Part shown: positions 53,203 through 61,564 of the stretch, in pieces | Numbering within the stretch: the first letter of the stretch is position 1 | How the letters are laid out: each line of letters starts with the position of its first letter | Assembly (NCBI RefSeq): GCF_918741285.1 | Contig: NZ_CAKKNC010000022.1 | Span: forward strand, 1-64,000 | DNA: 64,000 nt | Direction of reading: 5' to 3' | From: Sphingobium sp. CECT 9361 | GTDB taxonomy: Bacteria; Pseudomonadota; Alphaproteobacteria; Sphingomonadales; Sphingomonadaceae | Notes under the pieces: model-generated | Database searches by the model: none | Seen by the model: only the letters and a program-made list of their open reading frames with translations | What the model was told of the DNA's origin: nothing | Position numbers and translations under genes: made by a program

Positions 53203-54972
53203 ATCGTGGACTACCTCACCCGCGCCTTCCCGACCCGGCAGATGGAAGAATATGTCGACGAACTCGGCGATGTCCGCTCGCGCCCGATGTGGGACCAGGC
53301 CGGCAATCCGGTCCACAACCCTCAGGCCGAAGCCGCTCGAGAGCAACTCATCGAGCATATCTGTGCCATGCCGCCGATCCCGACCGCGCTCGATGCCCTA
53401 CTTGTACACTACGGCGTGAGTGCGGTGGCCGAAGTCACCGGGCGCAGCAAACGCCTGGTACGCGATGGTTCGGGGCAACAACGCCTCGAAAGCCGCTCGC
53501 CCAGGACCAACCTTGCCGAGACCGCCGCGTTCATGACTGGCGCAAAGCGTATCCTCGTATTCTCGGATGCCGGCGGCACGGGGCGCAGCTACCACGCCAG
53601 CCTGGATGCGAAGAACCAGCAACGCCGGGTCCACTTCCTGCTCGAACCAGGCTGGCGCGCGGACCGGGCCATTCAGGGCTTGGGGCGCACCCACCGGACC
53701 CACCAGGCCTGTCCGCCGCTGTTCCGGCCGGTCACGACCGACTGCAAGGGTGAGGCGCGGTTCACCAGCACGATTGCGCGGCGGCTCGACGCACTGGGCG
53801 CGCTCACCCGCGGCCAGCGCCAGACCGGCGGCCAGGGCATGTTCGAGTCCTCAGACAACCTCGAGAGCAGCTACGCCAAGCACGCCTTGCATGACTGGTA
53901 CTGGTTGCTCGCAATGGGCAAACTCAAGAGCACCTCGCTCGCCGAGTTTCAGACAATGAGCGGACTCGATCTCACCGATCAGGACGGTGTACTGCGCGAG
54001 GACCTGCCGCCAATCCAGCGATGGCTCAACCGTATCCTCGCCATGAGGATCGCGGTGCAGAATGCCATCTTCGACGAGTTTCTGACCCTTGTCGAAACGC
54101 GCGTCGCGGCGGCGAAGGAGGCAGGCACCTTCGACATCGGGGTCGAGACCATCTCGGTCGAGGCTTGCCAGGTTCTGTCGGACACGGTGATCCGGACTGA
54201 CCCCGTGACCGGCGCTACTTCGCACCTTCTCGAACTGTCGCTGACCCAGCGACGCAAGGTCCTCTCGCTCGAGCGGGTGCTCAAGTTGGCGTCTCACGAG
54301 GACAAACCGCTGTTCATGCGCAACGGCAAATCGGGGAAGGTTGCCCTGGCGATCCGTGCGCCCTCGCACATGGATGAAGAGGGCAATACCATTCGGCGCT
54401 ACGAACTCGTTCGGCCGCTGCGCAGTGAGTACCTCCGCGCCGACCACCTCGATGAGTCAGCCTGGGAGACGGTGTCCAAGGCCAGGTTCCGTGCCCTGTG
54501 GGAGGAGGAATATGCAGCAGATGAATGCCAGCTGGTCACGGAGACCGTTTACCTTGCGACCGGTCTGCTCCTGCCAATCTGGGGCGCGCTTCCCAAGGAA
54601 GACCTCACGGTCAATCGCATCGTCGACAAGTCTGGCACCTCTTGGCTCGGCCGTCATGTCCACGATCTCTATGTCGACGCGACCCTCGAGAAGCTCGGGG
54701 TCAACCGCACTGTTCCGACCGATCCCGACAAGATCGCTGCCGCCGTCATGGGGGGCGGAACATGGAAGGCGCCGCACCCCCTCAATTTCACGATCCGCAC
54801 GTCGCGGGTGAACGGCTCCCGCAGGATAGAGATCGTCGATGCCGAAGCCGCACGCATTCCCGAACTCAAGGCGAAGGGCTGCTTCACCGAGATTATCGCC
54901 TACAAGACGCGCGTGTTCGTGCCTCTCGACCGGGCTGACGCGATCATCTCCGGTATTGCCGGGCAGGCCTGA
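53203..54972 (+). pseudogene. Strawberry-notch methylase-helicase, 3' part
   Basis: About 590 codons continuing the protein broken at 49479: VDYLTRAFPTRQMEEYVDELGD, TALDALLVHYGVSAVAEVTGR, KRILVFSDAGGTGRSYHA and the helicase-C motif DRAIQGLGRTHRTHQACPP (motif VI Arg fingers). An ORF from 53059 would start inside the RIT element, add ~48 foreign residues and still make the C-terminal half, so a split product cannot be excluded. Stop at 54970-54972. Confidence 0.87.
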
Positions 54973-54987
54973 CCCGATCGACGCGCG

Positions 54988-56259
54988 CTAGGTGAGCCTG
55001 GCCGAGGGGATGTCCGTCCAGCGCGTGGTAAAGCTCGGCGACAGGTTTTCGCGCCGCATGCGCCATTCCCCGTCCTTCTGTGCCAATCCCAACCTTGCCG
55101 TGCCGCGCCCATAGCGGGCGTTGATCTGATCGATCGCGCTCATGAGCCCATCGTCAGGTGCCTCGATCCTGTCGAACAGCGAGGCAGGGGAATCTCCCGG
55201 CATGCCGAGGTCGAGCAGCAGCACACCGGCCTTTCGCCAATCATAGCCTGCACGCCAGATACGGTCGAAGATCCGCAGCACGGCGGCCGAAATCTCGCGG
55301 GTATCCGACGTTGGCCGATGAAAGGTCGCCGAGCCCGACAGCGACTTTTGCGGTGCGCCTTGGGCAAATGGATCGGTCCGGATGAACAACTGGACCGCGC
55401 CGGCGACCTGCCCGGCATGACGCACCTTTTCGGCGACCCTTTCGGAAAAACTCATCACGGCATCGTGAACCTGGCTCTTTTCGCGGATCGCTGCGCCGAA
55501 GGTTCGCGAGCAACACGTCGTCTGTTTAGGCGAAGGCTGGTCTTCAAGGGCATGGCAAACGAAGCCGCGCAGTTCATGTACAGTGCGCAGGCCGACCACA
55601 CCCATGCGCTGCCGGACCCAGCCATCGGGAGCGTTGGCGAATTCGTGGGCGGTGTGAATACCGCGCTCCTCAAGCATCACCGTCCAGCGCCTACCCACGC
55701 CCCAGACATCGCCGACCGGGGTTTTGCGCAAGGCAGCCTCGATCCAGGCCGGATGATGGACGAGATCGAGGACGCCGCCCGCCTTGGCCGATTTCTTCGC
55801 CAATCGATTAGCGAGCTTGGCCAAAGTCTTGGTTGGCCCAACGCCGACCGACACCGGAATTCCGGTCCACCGTCTGGTCCTCTCGCGCAGGACTCGGCAC
55901 CATTCGGTGAGACTTGGTACGGCCAAACGGTCGAGATCGAGGAAGCACTCGTCGATGCTGTAGATCTCGTGAGAGGGCGCGCTCGCACCCAGGACGGTCA
56001 TCACGCGTTCGGAGATGTCGCCATAAAGCGCATAGTTCGACGAGCAGACGGCAATGTCATGTTCCTCGACCAGTTTTCGGATCTTGAACATGGGCGCGCC
56101 CATCGCGACGCCCAGCACCTTCGCCTCGTTTGAGCGGGCAATGACGCAGCCATCGTTATTCGAGAGGACCACCACTGGGCGCTCCCGCAGGCGGGGCTGG
56201 AACAGCCGCTCACAGGATGCATAGAAGTTGTTGCAGTCGACCAGCGCAAAGGTGGCCAT
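54988..56259 (-). CDS. umuC: DNA polymerase V catalytic subunit UmuC
   Basis: 423 residues from ATG 56259, overlapping the umuD stop by one base. Y-family motifs: FALVDCNNFYASCERLFQP (first metal Asp), IYSIDECFLDLD (second acidic pair) and VSVGVGPTKTLAKLANRLAKK; little-finger region after ~240. A longer upstream frame is the shadow of umuD. It performs SOS translesion synthesis with UmuD'. Confidence 0.95.
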   Translation of the reverse strand: MATFALVDCNNFYASCERLFQPRLRERPVVVLSNNDGCVIARSNEAKVLGVAMGAPMFKIRKLVEEHDIAVCSSNYALYGDISERVMTVLGASAPSHEIYSIDECFLDLDRLAVPSLTEWCRVLRERTRRWTGIPVSVGVGPTKTLAKLANRLAKKSAKAGGVLDLVHHPAWIEAALRKTPVGDVWGVGRRWTVMLEERGIHTAHEFANAPDGWVRQRMGVVGLRTVHELRGFVCHALEDQPSPKQTTCCSRTFGAAIREKSQVHDAVMSFSERVAEKVRHAGQVAGAVQLFIRTDPFAQGAPQKSLSGSATFHRPTSDTREISAAVLRIFDRIWRAGYDWRKAGVLLLDLGMPGDSPASLFDRIEAPDDGLMSAIDQINARYGRGTARLGLAQKDGEWRMRRENLSPSFTTRWTDIPSARLT

Positions 56260-56678
56260 CAGCGGCCGCAATGGCGCCGGATGCTCGTGGTGACGACGCC
56301 CCAGATCTCGCAGTCGTTTTCGCCAATGGGCAACGAGGGATAGTCCATATTTTCGGCTGCGAGATGCCACTGCCCGGCCACCTTTTTCAGGCGTTTGACG
56401 GTCAGGTCGCCGTGGAGAATGGCAATAACGATGTCGTCGGGCTGGGGGCTGATCCCGCGATCGATGACCAGCAGGTCGCCATCGAATATTCCCGCATCGC
56501 GCATGGATTCCCCGGCGGCGCGGACGAAAAATGTGGCCGCGGGCCTGCGGATCAGGTGCTCGTTGAGGTCGAGCTTGCCCTCGATGTGATCGTCCGCAGG
56601 GCTTGGAAAGCCGGCGGGGACTTGCGTTCCGAACAGCGGGAGTTCGAGTTTGGGCGGGCAATCGACAAAGCTAAGCAC
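56259..56678 (-). CDS. umuD: UmuD, LexA-like self-cleaving protease
   Basis: 139 residues, GTG start. Cleavage bond Ala22-Gly23 (QVPAGFPSPADD), nucleophile Ser58 (AAGESMRDAG) and Lys95 (DLTVKRLKK): the peptidase S24 arrangement. RecA-stimulated self-cleavage would give active UmuD'. A LexA box lies 26-40 bp upstream. Confidence 0.95.
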   Translation of the reverse strand: MLSFVDCPPKLELPLFGTQVPAGFPSPADDHIEGKLDLNEHLIRRPAATFFVRAAGESMRDAGIFDGDLLVIDRGISPQPDDIVIAILHGDLTVKRLKKVAGQWHLAAENMDYPSLPIGENDCEIWGVVTTSIRRHCGR

Positions 56679-56703
56679 GAGAAATGTTCCAGACCATAAA
56701 TCA

Positions 56704-56718
56704 GAACATAAAAAGAAC
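56704..56718 (-). promoter_or_regulatory. LexA box of umuDC
   Basis: On the minus strand GTTC-TTTTTAT-GTTC, the exact alphaproteobacterial SOS box GTTC-N7-GTTC, just upstream of umuD. It could also influence the plus-strand gene at 56819. Confidence 0.85.
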
Positions 56719-56818
56719 AGGTGCGGCGTGATTCGTCAACTCGGGGAAGTTGGGGGATGAGGCCAAATGCGGTTGGGAGCACTGGCGGCAACGTTCTGAC
56801 TGACCTAAAGGCCCCAGA

Positions 56819-57412
56819 ATGTCGCCAATCAAAGATATCCCGCAACTGGGAAAACTTGTCGCGGTCCAGCATGGCTGGGCCGCCGCCAAGGCCATCAAGT
56901 CCTATGAAATGAACGATGCCGATCGCGAGGCCTTGTCGTTGTGCGCGATCGATCTCCTCAAGGTTTTTCCTGCCATCCCAGGCGCATGCGCTCTGATGAG
57001 CGCGGCCCTGACGGTCGGGCTCGAGCGGTGCATGGATGCGCCCATCCACGTGGTTGCTGGAACTTTGGCCGTCGACGGAGAGCCAGTCTTCGGGGACCGG
57101 CGGACCTTCGACGGTCCGCAGCTCTTCAGCACGTCGAACCCCGATTGGGATGGCCATGTCTGGGTAATGATCGGGTCCTATATCGTCGACATCTCGATCT
57201 TTCGTACCGCCTATTCGGGCCTGGGACCTGCAAGGCTCGCCAAGCATATCGATTTGGCCTTCGGCCCGAACAAAGGGCTGTACGTCGACCGCTGGAGGCG
57301 AACAGCACAGCTCGGCCTGAGTTATGAACCCCAGTACGTTTTGAGCGCGGACGAGGTTACCCGCCTGATGGGCGGAGCTTACCACGTCATCAAGCAAGGT
57401 CAGCCCGCCTAA
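56819..57412 (+). CDS. Unknown protein with possible Cys-His-Asp triad
   Basis: 197 residues, no recognised family. Cys57 at the start of a helix (PGACALMSAALTVGL), His113 in DGHVWVMIG and Asp124 in YIVDISIF give the order and spacing seen in papain/transglutaminase-like hydrolases. No signal peptide or membrane segment. It begins ~100 bp from the LexA box on the divergent side and is convergent with the nucleotidyltransferase gene. Function unknown; the triad is an inference. Confidence 0.6.
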   Translation: MSPIKDIPQLGKLVAVQHGWAAAKAIKSYEMNDADREALSLCAIDLLKVFPAIPGACALMSAALTVGLERCMDAPIHVVAGTLAVDGEPVFGDRRTFDGPQLFSTSNPDWDGHVWVMIGSYIVDISIFRTAYSGLGPARLAKHIDLAFGPNKGLYVDRWRRTAQLGLSYEPQYVLSADEVTRLMGGAYHVIKQGQPA

Positions 57413-57419
57413 AGGTTGG

Positions 57420-58175
57420 TCAAAGCTGGTAGGCGGCGCGAAGGCGTGCGGCGACGTCCTCGCGCGTCATGTTCACCCTGAACTGCCTGGGGTCGAAGTC
57501 CGCCTCGATCGCTGCATTCTCGACAAAGGCGAGCATATCTTCCGCGACGGAAGGGGGCAGCGAATATCGAACCTCTGGGCTCAACAGCTGCAGAAGCCGT
57601 GCGACGTCGTTGCGGTGCTTGCGGATGTTCTTTTCATCGACCTGCAAGCCTTCCTCGCGCTGGCGAGTGAGGTCGAGCCAGGCACGCGCTTTGAACGGGA
57701 TGATCGCGGCCTCGTCAAGCACCGGGATACCGCCAGCCTCGCGCACCATCAACTTGAGAAATTCGTAGTAGCTCTCGTCGAGGAGGATGGCGGACAAGCT
57801 GGCGGCGGCCTCGTCGATCGGAAGCGGCGTCAGGTGGGCGTCGCCGCCAAGCGTCAAGCCTTCGGGCGCTCGGGAGAATAGCTCGAGCATGGCGGGATAG
57901 CCTTCCGCCTTTGGCTTCTGGAAGCGGTAAAGGACCTTCGCGCCTTCGCTGCTCTCCCTGATCTCGTAATCGCCCTCCTCGACAAAAGCCCAGAAGCGCG
58001 CGGCGAAGGCGCTGTCCAGCGCTTCGACCACCAGGACGATATCGAGATCCTTGGTGGCGCGGAAGTCCAGCCCGACTTCGTCCATGATCAATTCGCAGGC
58101 CGCCCCTCCGATCAGCACATATTGATGCTCGTGGCCCGCAAAATGCGCCCGAAAGCGATCGACCCCGATCACCAT
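57420..58175 (-). CDS. AbiEii-like nucleotidyltransferase (toxin of TA pair)
   Basis: About 251 residues from ATG 58175, overlapping the upstream gene stop by 7 bp. Nucleotidyltransferase core near the N-terminus: YVLIGGAACELIMDEVG and DFRATKDLDIVLVVE (GG ... DxD). Length and pairing with a winged-helix gene resemble AbiEii toxins or MNT-type enzymes of type IV/VII toxin-antitoxin systems. A longer start at 58304 would run into the partner gene. Confidence 0.7.
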   Translation of the reverse strand: MVIGVDRFRAHFAGHEHQYVLIGGAACELIMDEVGLDFRATKDLDIVLVVEALDSAFAARFWAFVEEGDYEIRESSEGAKVLYRFQKPKAEGYPAMLELFSRAPEGLTLGGDAHLTPLPIDEAAASLSAILLDESYYEFLKLMVREAGGIPVLDEAAIIPFKARAWLDLTRQREEGLQVDEKNIRKHRNDVARLLQLLSPEVRYSLPPSVAEDMLAFVENAAIEADFDPRQFRVNMTREDVAARLRAAYQL

Positions 58176-59194
58176 GCAAATGTCTCCAACAGTTCTTCCG
58201 CCGCTTGCGCAACGCGTTCGTCCGAGTTGCCCCTGACGCTGAGGTACAGCGAGAGGCGATCGACAACGCCATTGCTGGCGAGAATTCGGGGGTCGTAGGT
58301 CCATGTCTGAACCTCGATGCGCTCGTCATCGAATGCCGTCGCGGGCCTCAAGGACTGCGATGCCTGCAGGTGTTTCCAGCTGGCAGCCAGAACTGCCCTC
58401 GTCTCTACCCGCGGAGGAGCCAGCATGGTGTAGCGGGCAAGTGCCGTTGTCCCGGCAAGTGGACCGATCTCTTCACCATCCGGAGCGCAAACCTCCCGAA
58501 CCTTGCGCACCGGCGACTGGAGCTGCGCCTGGACCGTGTCCCAAAGCTCACGGCCACGAAGGGCCATGTGCAGACGGCGCTGCCTACCGACATGGTGTGC
58601 CTTCGCTAACTGGAGCGCCTCCAGCTCATCCAGAGTGCGGCTGATGCTCATGATCGAGACACGCAGTTCGTCTGCAAGTTCGGTCAGGTTCAGGCCGTCC
58701 AGGGTGCGACCCTGCAGGATTGCCAACAGCAGAAATTGCGTGGTCGGGCTGATCTGTTCGGCGTGAACTATCGCGAATGCAGGTGCGCGCTCGCGCAGGT
58801 CGAGGAACGCTTCGGGGACATAGAGCTGCGCGCCCGGCGCGATGAAGCCGATCTTACGATCCGTCATCTGACGGCGGATCGTGCTCGGCACGCGGCCCAA
58901 CAGCAGAAGTACCAGGTCGCCCCCGAGTTGGTGGCGAACCATTTCTCGGTGCTTCAGGTACTGCGCAGTGGTGCCAGATCCGGTCGGCAGGTTCTCACGG
59001 AGGGCCATAAGCAGCAGCGCGCGGCCGTCCAGCGAGCCTTGCCAGATCGCGTAACGGTCGAGGATGAAGTGCGGTAGATTCGTGGGTGCCACTGGCACGA
59101 GGCCAAGCCGCTGTCCGAAAGCGTCCTCGACATACGCTTCAGCAGCTTCCGCGAGCGCTTCTAACCGCGCTTCAGGAACTCTTTCTAACACCAT
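58169..59194 (-). CDS. AbiEi-like winged-helix protein (antitoxin/regulator)
   Basis: 341 residues with a central winged helix (LNLTELADELRVSIMSISRTLDELEALQLA) and a C-terminal domain typical of AbiEi-like or MarR-like antitoxins (YTMLAPPRVETRAVLAASWKHL). First gene of the pair. An inverted repeat TTTAACA-N7-TGTTAAA lies 9 bp upstream of the start, as expected for autorepression. Could instead be a plain regulator. Confidence 0.65.
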   Translation of the reverse strand: MVLERVPEARLEALAEAAEAYVEDAFGQRLGLVPVAPTNLPHFILDRYAIWQGSLDGRALLLMALRENLPTGSGTTAQYLKHREMVRHQLGGDLVLLLLGRVPSTIRRQMTDRKIGFIAPGAQLYVPEAFLDLRERAPAFAIVHAEQISPTTQFLLLAILQGRTLDGLNLTELADELRVSIMSISRTLDELEALQLAKAHHVGRQRRLHMALRGRELWDTVQAQLQSPVRKVREVCAPDGEEIGPLAGTTALARYTMLAPPRVETRAVLAASWKHLQASQSLRPATAFDDERIEVQTWTYDPRILASNGVVDRLSLYLSVRGNSDERVAQAAEELLETFAW

Positions 59195-59202
59195 GTGTCC
59201 TA

Positions 59203-59223
59203 TTTAACATTACTAGTGTTAAA
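59203..59223. promoter_or_regulatory. Operator-like inverted repeat of the AbiE-like operon
   Basis: TTTAACA-TTACTAG-TGTTAAA, perfect 7-bp arms, 9 bp before the start codon of the winged-helix gene. The closeness suggests a leaderless mRNA or a start further in. Confidence 0.55.
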
Positions 59224-59242
59224 AGTCCATTGCGATGTTAGA

Positions 59243-59304
59243 CCGCTTGCAAGCGGCACGTTCGCTGCCTCTTCATGAGGCATAAATCCGGCATTTATGC
59301 CTCA
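59243..59304. other. Two palindromes upstream of the ParB-like gene
   Basis: CCGCTTGCAAGCGG (59243-59256) is a perfect palindrome. TGAGGCATAAAT-CCGGC-ATTTATGCCTCA (59276-59304) is a 12-bp-arm hairpin. They may be operators or binding sites for the ParB-like protein encoded downstream, or a bidirectional terminator. Confidence 0.5.
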
Positions 59305-59370
59305 CGGGAGCGAGCAAGAAGCCTTTTGCATCCGCAGTTGTCGCAGGGAACCCGAACAATCCTGAAACTG

Positions 59371-59438
59371 TGAGGGGAGGGGGGCTGGAAGGGGCGAGCC
59401 GAAGGGCTCGGCCAAGTCCGGCTTTCAGGAGCACCCCC
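59371..59438 (+). promoter_or_regulatory. Repeated leader element, copy 2 (ParB-like gene)
   Basis: TGAGGGGAGGGGGGCTGGA (59371-59389), then a small CGAGCC-GAAG-GGCTCG hairpin and CAGGAG before ATG 59439; identical 19-mer to 44468-44486. Confidence 0.55.
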
Positions 59439-61490
59439 ATGAATGATATCGAGATGATCCCGCTCGGCAAGCTGCGCTTGTCCGATGCCAATGTGCGTAA
59501 GAACGACAGCAACCTCTTCATCGAGGAACTTGCCGCCAACATCGAGGCCAAGGGCCTTCTTCAGAACCTGATCGTGGCACCGGCCAAGAAGCGTGGCATG
59601 TTCGACGTGACCGCCGGTGGTCGCCGACTACGGGCACTCAACTTTCTCCTCGAGGCTGGCAAGCTCGCCAAGGATCACCCCGTTACCTGCCGCGTTCTCG
59701 ACATCGACGCGGCCGAGCAATCGGAGCTCTCGCTGATCGAAAACGTGATCCGGCTCGACATGACCCCGACCGATGAAATCCGTGCCTACAAGCACTTCGT
59801 CAACGAGGGCAGCGACCTCGATGCGATCGCCAAGCGGTTCGGCCGCACCCGCCGGTTCATCGAAGGCCGCCTGCGGCTTGCCGACCTTGCCGATCCGATC
59901 TTTGCGGCGCTCGAAGAGGGCAAGATCACCCTTGACGTCGCCAAGGCCTACGCGACGACGCCCAATCATGATCGCCAGATGATGGTCTGGAACGAACTGT
60001 CGAATAGCTGGCAGGGCAACCAGCCCGATTCCATCCGCCGGATGATCACCCACAGCGCGATCCGTTCGTCCTCGCCGATGGCCAAGCTCGCGAGCGAAGC
60101 CGAATACCTCGCCGCCGGCGGCAAGATCGAGCGCGACCTCTTTACAGAGGACGGGGGCGAGACCTGGATCGACGCCGAGATTGCGCAGCGTATCGCCGGC
60201 GAGAAGCTCCAGGCCTTCGCAACCGAAGTTGCCGCGACCTCCGGTTATGCCTGGGTCCGTCCGATCCTTGAGACGCGCATCACCTACAGCGCTACCGAAG
60301 ATCTCCATCAGGTCCATCTCGAGCCTGCTCCGCTCTCGGAGGATGAGCAAGCTGAAGCCGATCGCCTGCTCGAGACGATTTCGTCGCTCGAAGCGGAAAG
60401 TGAAGCGCTCGACGACGACGACGAAGTGGCCGCTGCCGATTTCCAGGCACGCTGGGATGCCGCAACCAACGCCTATGACGCACTCCACGACAAGCCGCCT
60501 GTCATCCCCGAGGAAATGAAGGCCAATCTGGGCTGCTTCGTCATCATCGGAGCCGATGGCCAGCCCGCCGTCGCCAGCGGCCTCTATAGCGACAAACCGC
60601 TCGAACGGCGCAAGGGGCGCGGGTCCGACGCGGGCGAGGGTGCCAGCGGAGCAGGGGAGGGCGGTAGGGCCGCTTCGGCACCCAAGCCGCTATCGCAGAA
60701 GCTGGTCGAGGAACTCGCCGTGCAGCGCCGCGACATCCTCGCGATCAACCTTGCATCGAACCCGGCCATCGCGCTCGACTACCTGATCTTCGCGATTGCC
60801 GACTCCCGCGCACTTTATAGCGCACAGGCTCTCGGCACGACGATCCGCGCGCCATCACCCTCACTCTACCTCGCCAACTATCCGGAAAATCCCGCGCATA
60901 CGCTGATGGCCGATATGCGCGAGACGCTCGACCTGTCGTGGACCGAACATCATCGCACGGTCGACCGGTTCTCGGCGTTCAGTGCGCTCGACGATGATGC
61001 CAAGGCCAGCTGGCTTGCCTGGTGCATGGCCAAGACGCTGGAAGCCAGCATGGGGATCGACAAAAAAGCCGGTCAGTCCGGCCCCGAGCCGATCGATCTT
61101 CACGATCATCTTGCCGCGCTGATGGGAATCAATGTCGCCAGCCACTGGCGTCCTACCTCAGCCAATTACTTCGACCGCGTGAGCAAGCAGGCGCTGCTCG
61201 CGCACGTGACCGAAGTCGGCGGCCCGACCATGGCGGCGAGCTTCATGGGATCGAAGAAGGGTGACCTCTCGGCATCCTGCGAGAAGCTGTTCGCGGGCGA
61301 AACCATCGTCGCTCCCGAGGTCAAGGAAGCCGCTCTCGCCTGGGTGCCAGATGCCATGCGCTTCCGCGTGCTGGCCGTCAGCGAACCTGATGACGGAGCG
61401 CCGGTCGAGCCCGAACCGGAAGTCGACACCGACGCATGCGACCCTTCCGAGGCGCAGGACGCCGAAGCCGGCGAGCCCGTCGACGCCTGA
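59439..61490 (+). CDS. Large ParB/RepB/Spo0J-type plasmid protein
   Basis: 683 residues. An N-terminal ParB domain (EMIPLGKLRLSDANVRKND, LQNLIVAP, VTAGGRRLRALNFLLE, LSLIENVIRLDMTPTDEIRAYKHF) and an HTH region (LDAIAKRFGRTRRFIEGRLRLADL) are followed by a ~450-residue extension with acidic stretches (EALDDDDEVAAADF) and a C-terminal region of unknown fold. It is distinct from parB at 39418, and no parA is next to it. Such giant ParB-like proteins are usual on sphingomonad plasmids; their role is not known to me. ATG 59439 follows CAGGAG. Confidence 0.85.
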   Translation: MNDIEMIPLGKLRLSDANVRKNDSNLFIEELAANIEAKGLLQNLIVAPAKKRGMFDVTAGGRRLRALNFLLEAGKLAKDHPVTCRVLDIDAAEQSELSLIENVIRLDMTPTDEIRAYKHFVNEGSDLDAIAKRFGRTRRFIEGRLRLADLADPIFAALEEGKITLDVAKAYATTPNHDRQMMVWNELSNSWQGNQPDSIRRMITHSAIRSSSPMAKLASEAEYLAAGGKIERDLFTEDGGETWIDAEIAQRIAGEKLQAFATEVAATSGYAWVRPILETRITYSATEDLHQVHLEPAPLSEDEQAEADRLLETISSLEAESEALDDDDEVAAADFQARWDAATNAYDALHDKPPVIPEEMKANLGCFVIIGADGQPAVASGLYSDKPLERRKGRGSDAGEGASGAGEGGRAASAPKPLSQKLVEELAVQRRDILAINLASNPAIALDYLIFAIADSRALYSAQALGTTIRAPSPSLYLANYPENPAHTLMADMRETLDLSWTEHHRTVDRFSAFSALDDDAKASWLAWCMAKTLEASMGIDKKAGQSGPEPIDLHDHLAALMGINVASHWRPTSANYFDRVSKQALLAHVTEVGGPTMAASFMGSKKGDLSASCEKLFAGETIVAPEVKEAALAWVPDAMRFRVLAVSEPDDGAPVEPEPEVDTDACDPSEAQDAEAGEPVDA

Positions 61491-61564
61491 CCATCCTTGC
61501 CGACACGCTGTCCGCGGCCCGACCGGACTGCGGCAGCGTGCCGGTTCATCCAGGACCCACACCC

